A DNA stretch of 64,000 bases, from the NCBI GenBank assembly GCA_964036155.1, contig OZ038423.1, positions 70,447,249 through 70,511,248 on the forward strand. Reading direction: 5' to 3'. The translations under genes were made by a program, and so were the position numbers. Positions within the stretch are counted from its first letter, which is position 1; the number at the start of each line of letters is the position of its first letter. The stretch comes from Diploscapter coronatus. Its lineage: Eukaryota; Nematoda; Chromadorea; Rhabditida; Rhabditidae. A model generated the notes under the pieces. It made no database searches and was not told the origin of the DNA. It saw only the letters and a list, made by a program, of their open reading frames with translations. Positions 26,506 to 38,826 of this stretch are shown piece after piece.

Positions 26506-27711
26506 TTTAAGCTTAATTATTTAAGTTATTGATTTGTGATTACTTAATTGATTCCTCGATCTCTTTTTCATATGCATTCCAATGATTTCATTCACTAGGG
26601 AAGGTCGCAATTAAAAGGTGGTCTATCCCAATGAATCAAACGACATTTTGTTTGTCTCGGAATGGGGATCACGATACTATAATTATTTTTTGCCTAATCG
26701 ACCTCCTTTGCAGTGGGCAGGGCTTCAAGGTTGACGATTTTGTAAACGAATGATACAAGGCTGAACCACGCTTTAAGCCATTTTTCTTGATTTCTTTCTC
26801 GAATAATGATAATTACCGCTAATGAGGCATAATTAAAGTGTTTTCATAAAAAATATTATCAAAAATTCTGGAAAAAGCACTAATTTTTCTACAAGAATAG
26901 ACAGGAACATGCACATTGCAACGCGAACGATCATTTTGATGCTATTTGTTCGCCTCTCCGGTCAAATTCTTGGAATATTTGATGAATTTACGGTTAATCT
27001 ATGATAAGGAGATGAGGAAAATTGATCATTTCGTTCGTTTAAACATTAATAATTTTAAAAAATGAGTCTGGCAAAAATGAATTACACTATTCGATTCCTT
27101 ATCACCAGACGAACTCAATGGTGTAGGTTTTATTGGGAGTTTTCACCTTGGGTCCGTGGACCGTCTTAGTCAGTCATATTCACATTCCGTGCAATTTCTA
27201 AATCAAGGATTTATATGGTTTTAATTTAAATACTTATTGTTATTATTAATTGTCGAGTTTCATACGATATATGCTTCTGTATATCATTTTTATTCAATAT
27301 ATATATCGTGTGATATTAAAATCGGCTTTAATGCATGTCGGGCTACATGTTTTCACTTACCAGTTTAATAATTTAGGATACATCTTGCCTTAATTTGTCC
27401 TACCTAACATTTGAATCTTTCGCAATTTAATTCTTGAAGTTTCGCAATTATAGCTCAGTGTTTATTCTTCTATTTATTTATTTAATCTTAGATTTGAGTG
27501 TATATTGCGTGCCAGATTGACTTTAATGTTGCAATATATTTATTCTTAACAAACCATTCATCATTTAGCAATTAGGATGTTTCTTTTGAGTTTATTAAAT
27601 TCGCCCGTATTTTTGTTGATATGCTTTGAAAGATAGCGCAAAAATAATAAGAATAAATTACATTTCACCCATAAAGTACTTTTCAATTGACTCTTCGAAT
27701 CTGAGTTAAGG
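26506..27711. other. Intergenic, convergent gene ends
   Basis: Between the 3' ends of the ZP gene and the flippase. A signal-peptide-like ATG frame at 26909 (MHIATRTIILMLFVRLSGQI) has no supported continuation. A short minus-strand block near 27165-27110 reads VHGPKVKTPNKTYTIEFVW before a stop and could be a lone exon or gene relic. Neither is called. Confidence 0.4.
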
Positions 27712-30700
27712 TCATCTTCTGTGTTGTTTTTTGTGACCATTCAAGGGCGAATTGGCTAAACTCTTCCCGCGGTCATCATTCAGCGTGTTAGCCAGCACGT
27801 GGGAGACAAATCTAAACTTTTATAGGAGTTAATTACCCAATTAATTAACCTAGTTAGTTTACTTACCTCGGAAACAGCCCGACAATTACCGTAATTATCA
27901 TGGTTAGGTAGAATGACGAGTGTGAGAGGGCTGCTAAAGGTACGTGAGTCGGTATATCTTTTACCCAACCTTAAAATTTATATTTGAACCTGCTTAAATC
28001 AAATTATTTAGACCTGGCTGAGCGAGATAGCAGAATCCAAAGAAATACCCGAAATGAAACACGACGAAGACTGCATTTAAGAGGATTAGGTAAGTGTGCT
28101 GAAATTTAATAATTCCAAATAATTTACACCTAACATTTAGTACCCAATATCTGACTTCCAGCGCTAGATGGCAGATATTAACAAAAAGCATCGCAGTAGC
28201 TAAATAGAAGCCCATATCCCATAAACCGGCGTTAGATCCAAGCAATGCTAAGTGTGTGACGAAGTATACGACTCCGGCCTGCCAAATACCGTCTACGATA
28301 TTTGCGAAGAATCTTGGAGTGGTATAAAGTCGATCCTGAAGGAGAATCGTTTATTTAAACCATTAAAGGACGGTCTTTTATTTTCACCTCTCTTCCAATA
28401 TAATACAAGTCCGGGTTCTCTAGAAGCTTCTCCTTCGTTTCACACTGCTCCAAAACTCCAACAAATATGGGCTGCACGCTTAAAATCGTATCTTATGAAA
28501 CTCATATACAGAGTGCTTCAGCATAGCTTTACAAGTGTTTCTTGAACAAAGCTTTTCATAAAAAACTACTTCTGAAGGTAGCTAACGAGATTCTACTCAA
28601 CTGGATGTGGGATTTATGGAAATGTATGGTTTGTCCACTTCCCTATTACTGTATGCACTGGGTATACCGTGAGAAGGTAAAATTTTAAGTTTTTTTTTCA
28701 CAACATTGACAATAGGGTTTTTCGAGCATGAATCATTTTAGACCGATATAATTCAAAACGGTTTTCAAATTCCGAATATTTTTCATATAAAATTTAGCCA
28801 AAAACCAAAAGATGGAAATTTTCAATTTTTCTGCCGTTAAGCCCAGAAAAAGGGGTCTGTCACCTGTATGCTCAGGAAATACAATAATAGAAAAATGAGT
28901 CAACCCATACGTTTTCATAGATTCCCCACTCAAGTGAGTAGAATCCTGTTAATCGTTTTTAGAAGTAGTTTTTAGGCGAAATTTGATTCAGAAAAAAGTT
29001 ATAGAATTATGCTGAAAAATGCTGTAAAACCCGATACCTTGTAAAAGCTATAGGGTAAAGTAGAGAATATAGAGGATCCATAATGTATGCCCCCGAGTAA
29101 CAGTCAAAGAATTGGAAGAAGAACAATATGAACACACAATTCTAAAATTCATATCTGGCCTTCTATTAGTTTAATACAAGGCACTACTGTATTCTTATAG
29201 AGGAAGTATAAGAACGCCAATGACAGTCTATCATAGCTCCAATGTCCATGAACTAATAGTAATTTCTTCAGAAATCTGAATCTTGCTATAGCGAAGTCGC
29301 ATGCCATCACAGCCTGGATAAAATGAATAAATCGCGATTTTAACGGGTGCTTAAACCTGAAGTCCCTCTTTCCCCGCCACTCCAATTCCGACATCGGCAG
29401 CCTGGATCATGGGCACGTCATTCGCACCGTCTCCGATAGCCAACACGTTCGCCTGAAATTTCATAACTTATCAAATTATCATAACTTTCGTACGGTTAGG
29501 TATTTCTTCACAGATTTAACCACTGTAGCCTTCTCCGAAGGGGTCATTCGATAGCACAGAACTGATTTTGCCCTGAATTTAAATTCAACTAAAGGAGATT
29601 TTGAATGAAGATCAACTTTTCTAGGGCTCTGATCGAGTCTGGATGACCCTCTTCAACCGCTTTTATCGCATTGTGCGAGAGAATTAAATTGCAGCCCTCT
29701 GCTTCAGCAGCTCTTTCCATGTCATCTTCGCCGTTTATCACTCTAGGTTTGTCACTTCTTACTACTTAGATTTAGTTAAATTTAAACCTGATAGGTCGAT
29801 TTTCATTGAATAGCCCAGATGCCGTGGCGATATTCTGCGCGGTTTCTAGCTTATCCCCGGTTAAAATCCAAATTTGAATTCCAGCTTTTCTTAAGGAGAC
29901 TATAGTTTCAGGTACTCCATCCTGAATTTATATTTTAAAAATTAGAATATTCTAGCTTATACCTGAAGCCTGTCTTCAATCCCGGTCACTCCCAATATTT
30001 GTAAGTCGAATTCAATTTGATCGGCTTTCTCAGATAGCATTTGCTCTCTTTCAGACGATGCATCGTCCATCAACTTAGTTAAAATAATGATAATGATTAA
30101 TTGGTTGAATAGATAATTGCTCAATTAACTCACAAATTTATACGATTGTTCGAATTCTAGAAATTCTTCTTTGGTCAATTGCTTCATGGCGAAGCATAAC
30201 GTCCTAAGTCCTTTAGAAGCGTATTTATCGATGTTGCTTTGAATGTGTTGCAGCCTTTTCGTCTCTCCATCTGACATTTCAGGGGATAATCTAAAAGAAT
30301 ATGCCAATTTCCTACAGCAATCCTAATTGAACACCTGTCTATGATAGCTGAATCCGCTCCTTTTGTGTATAAAAGTGGCCCCCTCTTGGTATCAATTATC
30401 ACGGACATGCGTTTTCTTCGTGAATCAAATGGCAGTTTAAGTAGAATCGAGTATTTCTTCCGTTGATCATTTGGGAGAAGTAAAGTTACAGATCCCGAAG
30501 CTCTATCTTCGAGACGGAAATCATAGAGATGAGCCCCTAAATTGTGAGTAGTCGATAAAATGATTAGTTTAAATGAATACCATAAATTAAGGCCAACTCA
30601 TCCGGACTTTCAGCTTCATAGGGATTAAAGCTCATTTCATGAAGGGTATCTACTCGATCCCTATTCGGTAATCTAAAATTAATAAATAAAATTAATTTCT

Positions 30701-33700
30701 GCATAATTTAAATTTACAGGGATGTGATAGGATTTATCAGGCCTCTTTTAACAGCGCTGGTTAGGCTCCTGGTTAATGTAGTGACCCTTTGAAGTGGGGT
30801 ATTGACATTGAAATCATTAGATTTAGGAGACATAGGCGTACTTGGCATAGTGATATCTTTAAATAGCTATTTTGATAACCAAAGATGGTAAGATTTCGCA
30901 ATGATTACCAGAAGAGTTTGGTGAAGACGCAGATTCTTCATGAATAGTAGATAGCTCGCTTACTGAATTGTTTCGAAATTCCAATCTAAAATTAGGTTAT
31001 TTTAATAAAGAGAAATACTGAATTACCTTAAAGGAGTGAATCCATTAGGAGGGGACTGATTAAGTTCTTCGATCATATTTTCGAATTTCTCTGGAGTTAT
31101 ATCGTAAAATTCCGAGTTTCCGAGAGAATAGACTCCTTTATCGAAGGTTCCAAGCTGAAAAAGTTATATTTTTGATTTAGTTTAATTTAATATAAAGTTA
31201 AAATTAAACCTCTATTGCATCCTTATGCGGCACTTTGTTCACTACGACTGAATTATTAATCAGGATATTTAAAAAGAAATGTTGTAGAGTTTGATCGGTA
31301 TTCCAATCGTCAGAAACTCTGGTCATTAGCGATAAAGACTGTACTGGATTTACTGGGTCGAGGGAAGCCTGAGATATATGAATTCGGAGTTAAAATAACA
31401 ACAAAAACAATTTACCGGATCAAATTCTCCACCATAATCGGCATCATCTATCGAGCAGCACCGAAAAATCATGACGTTCTCCGTCAGCGTCCCTGTTTTG
31501 TCAGATAAAATATGAGTTACAGTACCCAATTCCTCTGGAATACTTAAAGAACGGCAGTCTATCGGTCGGTCCTTAAATTTGACTACTTCTCAAAACAGTT
31601 TAAGTGGTTGAAACTACCGAGACTTCATCATATAATTCGAGATCCTGACTTAGAAAATGAATTTGGAATACTTTAATGATTTCCACAGTAATGTATAGGG
31701 AAATTGGGACTATGACCTAAAGTCTGAATATACATTTTGAATATATGATCTATAAATTACCTGATAACAAATTATAAAAGATCCTACACTAATCAGTCCG
31801 TCTATTGCAGGAGTTGGTGTATTTTCGGGCATATATGGTGCCTGAGATTATTTAAAACATTATTTAAATTAGGTCCTGCAAGTGGATTTGCGAAATTGAG
31901 AATAGCGCTTTTAAACTTATGCCATTGAATCGAGCCTATTTTGGAAAGCAATAAGCATTTTTTTCTTTTTCCAAGCCGATGCTTCTATCAAAAGCTGCGC
32001 ATTGCGTACTTTCGAACAGGCTGTCGTCGATCATTTAAAAAAAAAAAACAAAATTTTTGTTGTTCTAAAATGTGCAGCACATTCAAATCTACAAGAATAT
32101 ACTAGGTGTTTTCGAGTGAAATCTCACTAGAGTTTCAGAAATTCAGTTTCTCAAAATTTCGTTGACGCCTAATTTTCGAACGATTTCAGAGCAATTTCGT
32201 GACATTTTCACGATATTTTTGGTGAAATTCTTTTCCCAGAGTACTCGGTTTAGTATTTGTAGAAGAAAAATTTTCACGAAACTGCCTAGTTAGCGAGATA
32301 ATTAGTGAGGACAAAAAATTAACTGATTTTGCTTCACAAAGTGGGTGGGACTTGCGGATTCTAATTTAAATATGATTAAGTCTTACTGTAGTAGGTTCGT
32401 GATCTGAGACCCAGAATATCGACAGAAACATGCCCAAAACTACCATCACAACCAATATTACGAAGCAGATTATGATATATCTTAATTTGAATGTGTTGAC
32501 TTTATTTCAAATCCACTTTTATACTTATTGGTTTTCTTCTCAATTTTAGACTGTTTCTGAGGAGCTCTACCATTATTCATCATGATTTTCGTGTCATGGC
32601 CTAAGATTTAAATTTTAACCATAAAAGTTTAATTCCAATTTATTTATTACCTGCATACATTACTACACCTTCCACAAATGTAGTATTCTTCACTCTACTG
32701 CCCCTGAGTAGCATATTCTCAGATAAAACTGCATCGTAAATTCCTAAATTTATAATTGAAAATTTAAACATTAAATTAAAATGTCACGAATTTTACCAGG
32801 TTCATATTCAATTTTAGCGCGAATTTTATAAATTGCTTTGTCGGGACTTTCGCATATTATCGTATCTTGAAAATCGCTCGGTTCAAAGCCTGAGTTTTCC
32901 TGAAAAATTAGATTTTTGAATAATAATAAAATAAAATAATCATTACATCGGAAAAATCCAGATATCTCTTCGGCACAAATCTTTGCTTTAAAGAAGTTTC
33001 TCCATCTAAATTACTTGTTTCGACATAGCATATTCCATTCGGGTCCGAGGATCTAGACTTTTTAATTTGAATTCAACGAAGACCAACTTTCCCTGAAACC
33101 TCAGGAATAATACATCTGCCGGTACGTCCTGTTCATTAGAAATATGCACAAAATCGCCCACTAAAATGTATTGCCAATCGGTTTTGCGGAATCTACCATT
33201 TTCTCTAAAGTTCAAATTTGAAATTAAAGGTTTAAATAAAGTCTTAAATACCGATCCCAAACGTGGCAAGTCTTTGAGTTAATCTGCCTGTCAAATCTCC
33301 ATCTTCTTAGATCTTCTACTCCATCCTAAGATTTGAATTAAAAATAATAATTGAAACAAATTCACCTTTATCATAGTGGTACTCAACACAAAAGTAATAG
33401 GAATTAGCGCTAGAATCGGGTTGAAAGCGCCGAAAGACGGGATAAAATTGATGACTGCAATCAGTAGAAAATATAAATTAGCATATTTGGTGGCGAATTG
33501 ATGGAATATATTGAACGGGATGAATGTCAGAAGAGAGTATTTCGTTGTAGTTATTGAGTTATTCTTAAATTTTCTGCAATTATTCAGCTCGTATCTCGGT
33601 ACTTCGAACATGTGGTTGGGTTGAATCATTCTTGATCTGAAAAACTTTAATTAAATATTAAATTAAAATACAATACTGATTTACCCCATGACTCTATCAT

Positions 33701-34658
33701 TTCGGTTTCTGAAGGCAGTTATTGGATTGTTTATGGGTCCTGATGGTGGTACCCACCGTGAAGACGATCTTCTGGAATTACATTAATAGCTGTTTAAATT
33801 AAAAATAAGATTTAATCCTTGGTTTAAAATGTAAGATTTTAAATACAGGGTGTTTCAAGTGCTTTGGCAAGCTTGGCACGCTCACCGGTTCCTTATTTTT
33901 CATTCAAATCAAATTCTGTCTTCGGCATGTGTGATAGCATAGCACTTCTCGATTGTCATGGACCGAAATTTGAAGTATTAAGGTTCATTTTTGGATCTAA
34001 TTATCTAACTTTATCCAAAAACATTCTTGAGCAGCTTCAGAGCAAAATTAGGATGACTTAAAAAGCTATTGAAACGGGTCAAAAGCGATACCATTCGATA
34101 GATCTCTTAATTTTGAGCAACTTTTGCGAAAATAGTACCCAAAAATTTTCACTCTGGAAGCCTGTGGAGACGAGTTTATGTAAATTTAATGTGAGCTAAT
34201 TGTTTACAGCAGATGCGGTCTCTTTTGTAGAAAATTCAGGATAAGTCCAAATCAGGTAAAAGTTGCACTAAACGATTCCTCATGAAACATAGAATCGAAT
34301 GGTGAAAAGAGCTAAAAATGAACCTATCTGACTCATTTTGAGACACATATCTAAATTTGAGTGCTTGAGAAAATTAGGCAATTAGACCCAAGTGAGCCCT
34401 AATTACTTCAAATTTTGACGCATGACAATTGAGGAGTCCTATACTATCATATATCGAAGACGGAGTTTGATTTGGATGGAAAATAGGGAGCCAGTGGACA
34501 TATCGAGCCTGCCGAAGTACTTGAAACATCCAGTATTTTAAATCCATATTTAGGATTGAATTGAAACACTTTTTGTTAATTTACTACCTATGAATATGTT
34601 TCACTTCGCCCTGAGCTCGACCATTTTGGGCGGCCGCGGCCACTCGGCCTGAGGCCAT
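27712..34658 (-). CDS. P4-ATPase phospholipid flippase (ATP10/TAT-like)
   Basis: Moves phospholipid from the outer to the cytosolic leaflet. The start at 34658 gives [20 protein letters not shown], then the conserved N-terminal exon with [20 protein letters not shown]. Landmarks: [29 protein letters not shown] (actuator-domain DGET), [19 protein letters not shown] (phosphorylated Asp), [73 protein letters not shown] and the hinge [19 protein letters not shown]. The final TM helices include [18 protein letters not shown] and [18 protein letters not shown]. The tail is basic. [18 protein letters not shown] looks closest to class 5 (ATP10-like, C. elegans TAT) proteins. About 25-30 exons; two introns hold foldback elements and one (31858-32385) is about 0.5 kb and unexplained. 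Confidence 0.95.
28507..29026. mobile_element. Foldback element (520 bp) in a flippase intron
   Basis: The two ends are inverted copies of each other: TACAGAGTGCTTCAGCATAG at the left and the reverse complement of TGCTGAAAAATGCTGTA at the right. The similarity continues inward for about 180-200 bp per arm; shared blocks include GAGTAGAATC and AGAAGTAGTTTTT. The arms flank a loop of about 150 bp. The element sits between TA dinucleotides, as with Tc1/mariner insertions. Removing it leaves about 45 nt of intron, the usual size here. No reading frame suggests a transposase, so it is non-autonomous. Confidence 0.75.
33845..34534. mobile_element. Foldback element (690 bp) in flippase intron 1
   Basis: Left end ACAGGGTGTTTCAAGTGCTT and reverse-complemented right end ACTGGATGTTTCAAGTACTT match closely. 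Pairing continues for roughly 250-300 bp per arm, for example CAAATCAAATTCTGTCTTCG against CAAATCAAACTCCGTCTTCG and AATTTGAAGTA in both. Both sides carry the same 9 bp, ATTTTAAAT (33836-33844 and 34535-34543), which also contain the TA next to each end. This could be a 9-bp target duplication or a TA duplication in AT-rich DNA. There is no transposase frame. Confidence 0.82.
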
Positions 34659-35008
34659 TTCTGGATAAAAAGATCTAAAAATTGACACTAAAAGTTGCAA
34701 GTAAAAATTGAATAAATAGATCATAAAAATGAGAAATTAACGTTTACGATTAAAATTGACTAGTTCTACTAAGGTAGACAAAATTATCGATCGAATCTAG
34801 CCGCTCCAGAAAAGGAATTCGTTTCAGCTGACTAACGCAGTGATAAGCTATTCAAATAGAACGAAGGGAAGTAAGGGAGGCAAATGATTACGTCATAAAC
34901 AAAGTGCCCCAAGCAGGCGTGTCCCATCTGGAATGAGTTACTCTCAGAAAATGGGATCATCTTCGAGATATATCAAATCCAAACCCAATCGACATCTCTG
35001 GGCTTTCA
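34659..35008. promoter_or_regulatory. Short divergent promoter between flippase and channel genes
   Basis: A 350-bp gap between head-to-head starts (34658 minus, 35009 plus), so both promoters must lie here or in the first introns. It includes CTGATAAGC-like sequence near 34840 (CAGTGATAAGC), a possible GATA site. No other element is recognised. Confidence 0.4.
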
Positions 35009-38000
35009 ATGCGTTTATTCGTGATCTTTATAGTTCTATCGATTTCTATAAGGTTTTCTGATGAAGTTAGGGCTGGCCTGAGGTTTAAGGCTAAATTAAA
35101 CCTGGGACTTAGGGATGGGGATCATAATTCCGAGGTAATATATTGAAATTTATAATCATGTATGCAGCAACAATCAAATGAGAAACTAGCATAATTCAGG
35201 AAGAGGATGACGATTCTCAAGAAAGATTCGAGGAAAACGACGAAGAAACGCAGATTTATCAGCAAGGGTAAAATATGACCATTTTCTCAGAAAAGTTGAT
35301 ATTTTTGTAGAGAAACCCGAGATTTTCTGCAATTTCTAAGAACAATCCAATATGATCACCGGCAGCTACCTGAACAAGAAGGTTAGTTTTGGGAATTGCT
35401 CTCTTTGACTTCTATTTTTAACTATGGAAAATGAAAAGGTAGGCAACGAATAAAATGTAGAATTATAAACTATCATTTAGGGGAAAAATAAGATATTAAA
35501 AACCTCAATCCTAAGTTGTTCACGTCAAAATAGCAATAAACTAGAAATCGGCAGCATTGCTTCTTCGAGAAAATTAGCATAGATCGCTACGCATTTTCCA
35601 TAGTTAAGGCTGTACATCTTGAGCTTGAAGAATATCGATTTGGAACTCCAACATTATATTGTTTCAAACAACTACACCCCTAGTTTTTCGTAACCAGAGA
35701 GTATCCGGCTTGATGGAAAGTTCAAAAAATTCGAGAAGCAACATTACCTAAAGAAGAAAATTTAAATATTTTACTTTTGGTTTTTCACTAGCTAAGGTTA
35801 TCCTTCACCAGCCTATTATAGTTTTTGGAAAAATTTATGCCAACCTGAAAATTGAATTGAAGTTACCAAGTTTATTACACGTTTGTTATTTGAATATACT
35901 TGATACTTAATTTAAAAATTGGTATATTAATTATTGTTGATAAATATGAGCTAAGATTGTGCGATATTTACAGCCTAAGCGTCGGAAACTTTTTTCGACG
36001 TCGTATTTTTGTCAATTTCAAATTCAGGCGGAGTTTTGGTTGAAGTTTCCGTCGTGATGAGCAACATTCGTGACATATCTGAGGTGACGATGGATTACTG
36101 CGTCGAAATGTTCTATCGGGAGAGTTGGCGAGATGAGCGACTTCAATATGGCGATAATCTATTCGGAAATAAGGTATTTTATTTAAGGATTTGGGATATC
36201 ATAGGTAGGTTATAAGCACGAAATTTTCCTTCGGCAATTATTGAAGGCAATAGGTAAACTTCTATAGGGAATGCATACTGACCTACAGTTAAATAGTAAA
36301 GGATAAGCTAACTTTGAGTTTAATACAACCACAATTACGATTTTCGTTGCCTGTCGAAACAACAAAATTTATGCTAATTAAAATTTTTAAGTCTGAAATT
36401 GCCCTACACGAAAGTTATGTGAATTACTTATGGCAGCCGGACACATTCATCCCAAATGCAATTGGTTCAAAAAATCCTAGAACTCACTCCATCGCTCATC
36501 GAGACTTGCTACGGTTGAAATTAAAAGATTACTGTAACCCTGAAGTATGCTAATTTCAGACTCAGAAATAACGGCTCAATTCTGCATTCGCGAAGGGTGT
36601 CGTTGGTTTTGACTTGCGCGATCAATTTAATGTTGTTTCCATTCGATTCTTCGTTGTGCAAAATCGGCTTTGAAAGCTGTTAGTGATAAATTAATCGATA
36701 GATCATTGATTGCCTGATAAATTGGATTTCAGACGGCTATGTCTCGGATCAAGTGCGTTATGCGTGGGCCAATAGCATAGACCCAATCCAGCTTTTCCCA
36801 ATTGCTCTGCCAGATTTCATCATCAAAGAAGCCTACGTTACATCTCGTCTAGAGTCATATTCTACAGGTTTATTTGAACACCCGAAAAATCGAATTAGAA
36901 TGTTTATGTTAGGTACATATTCCCGTCTGTATATTTGTTTCCTGTTCAGTAGAACGCCAGCGTTTTGTTTCCTGCAAATAATAATTCCCACCTCAGCAGT
37001 GGTTGTCTCAGCGTGGACGGCGCTTTGGAATGACCAGGAAACCGAGTTTCAGGTAAAGTTTGTTTAATTCCTTTTTGGATATATGAAACTCTTAGGATAT
37101 GATATCAATTATACTCGCGATCATTCTTCTTTTATTCTCCTACAATGAAATGATGGCTCGAGTTAGCTATATCAAGAGCATGGATATCTACTTGGGTAAA
37201 AATATGAATATATTGGGCATTTCAATCGCAATAACAACTGTGTCCATCCTTCAACTTCAAAAAGCCTGCCACTATCTTTCGACAAGTAGAGCTGTTTATG
37301 GATAGGCTTTTGAAATATTCAATTTGTGATTCACGCTTCTCCTCACTATTCTTTAACGGAGGAGGAAGAGCGTGGTGAAAAACAAAGTGAGGCTCCCTCG
37401 CATATGCTTAAAAATAGCTTGGCCAAGAATGGTTCCGATATCTCGCAGCGAGTAAAAACTGAGGATTGCACACATTGTGCAAATCGTCGTAAAATAGTAG
37501 AACCCTCGTTGAGGGTCAAAGATGGCTCGAGATGCCATTTCAAATGGAACAGACAAGATAAATTTTGAAAATTTGTAATTTAGGAGTATGCTTCTTTACT
37601 GTATTTATATCCTTGATTAAATTAGCTTTGATGAAGTACATGAGACAAAACGTGAGAAAGGCTCAGTAAGAAATCTTTATTTTTAACTCAAAAGCCATAA
37701 ATTTTAGGCCAATAGCTCCTGAATTAACTTATAAAGAGCGTCTGATGGCAAATTATTCGAGAACTAGGAAGTTGAATGCGGTTATTTGTCGACGACATGA
37801 GTTTATCTTTACGAACCAATTCATCAGGAAGTTTCATTGCATCTCGCAGGTCATATAATTTAATTTTCAATTAAAATTCACGTTTCAGATGTTGTTCATG
37901 CTGACCTTCCTAGCGTTTTGTTTCTGCTTCATCTTTCTATACCCGTATATTCATGATTCGGTAAGATTGAGCCTAAGTTTAGAAATTCTTGAAATCCTTT

Positions 38001-38063
38001 ATTTATTAGATTCAAGACGACGACTGCGACCGGGCGAAAGCAGAATTTTTTGCGATCAAATGA
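35009..38063 (+). CDS. Cys-loop ligand-gated ion channel subunit, divergent pore
   Basis: Pentameric receptor subunit of the nicotinic/GABA superfamily. Signal peptide [17 protein letters not shown], then an acidic stretch ([18 protein letters not shown]). The ligand-binding domain has [33 protein letters not shown], the Cys loop [15 protein letters not shown] (13 residues between Cys) and [15 protein letters not shown]1 begins [19 protein letters not shown]2 reads [20 protein letters not shown], lacking the PAR motif of anion channels and the usual polar pore ring. M3 is [18 protein letters not shown], placed by splicing from YLG at 37192 across a 390-nt intron. M4 is [20 protein letters not shown]. 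The M3-M4 loop is short (about 50 residues). The subunit class is unclear. Confidence 0.88.
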
Positions 38064-38668
38064 GATATTTCGGCGCCCGGCTTTATAGCTGAAGACTTTT
38101 TGGCATTTCGTATTTTTTGTATCGATGACACGACAATATGTGACATGTCCGCATTACGCATTTACGATCTTACGTCGAATTTTACGTCTCTCGTAGAAAA
38201 TAATAAACATTTCCTTTTTGTAAAGTTCTTCAGGTTTACGCATAAAATTTATGTTTGCCGACCCCAAAAATTTTAATGGATTGGTTTTTCGCAAATAGTT
38301 CACTAGCATTTGAACCTTGGTCTAAGCACGATTTTTTACATGATTTGTTATATCATTAACCTCTGTTAAACTTCATCAGTTCGTGTAGTTCATCCTTTTT
38401 CTCTATACTGTTACTCGAAAAAGAGGGTCAATAATACAAGGAGTGAGGGTGAAACATACACAATCCCTATTAATGAGGGGAAAGGGATTTAGGAGGGATA
38501 AAGGAAATCTTTTGGCGCCAGGGATTTTTCGCGGCTGTTCGCGCGGGCGCGGGATCGCGTAATTTAGATTCTTCGAAGCGATAAGACCTGAGATGAAGCT
38601 GGGGAAGAGTGGGCAGAAAAATGGCGTTGGAAGTAGAATAAACATGGATTGACAGGACAGGCATTTAC

Positions 38669-38826
38669 ATGTAGATAATGACAATTTAACGATTCTAGCT
38701 TCGAAGTTTGACATAGCTGTCAGTCATTTATTGTTGAGAGTAACTCTCATATGCGGGTAATGGCAATTTGACGGCCTAGCGTCAAACTTCAACATCTGCC
38801 AGTTAGTTTTTCCACCGAAGGTAACT
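38669..38826. repeat. Diverged direct repeat, two units of about 77 bp
   Basis: Unit 1 (38669-38745) and unit 2 (38751-38826) align end to end. Shared blocks are TAATGACAATTTAACG against TAATGGCAATTTGACG, CTAGC, CAACAT/GACAT followed by CTGYCAGT, and a closing GTAACT. Identity by eye is about 65-70%. They are probably an old tandem duplication. Confidence 0.6.

Noticed and set aside
26909..26995. Signal-peptide-like start (MHIATRTIILMLF)
   Set aside because: No downstream exon continues it; ZP-gene 3' flank and intergenic stops follow.
33864..34061. 65-codon frame in flippase intron 1
   Set aside because: It lies wholly inside the foldback element arm and matches no transposase.
37326..37568. 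Charged 80-codon frame first taken as the M3-M4 loop of the channel
   Set aside because: Splicing YLG at 37192 directly to VCFFTVF at 37584 gives a perfect M3, so this frame lies in an intron.
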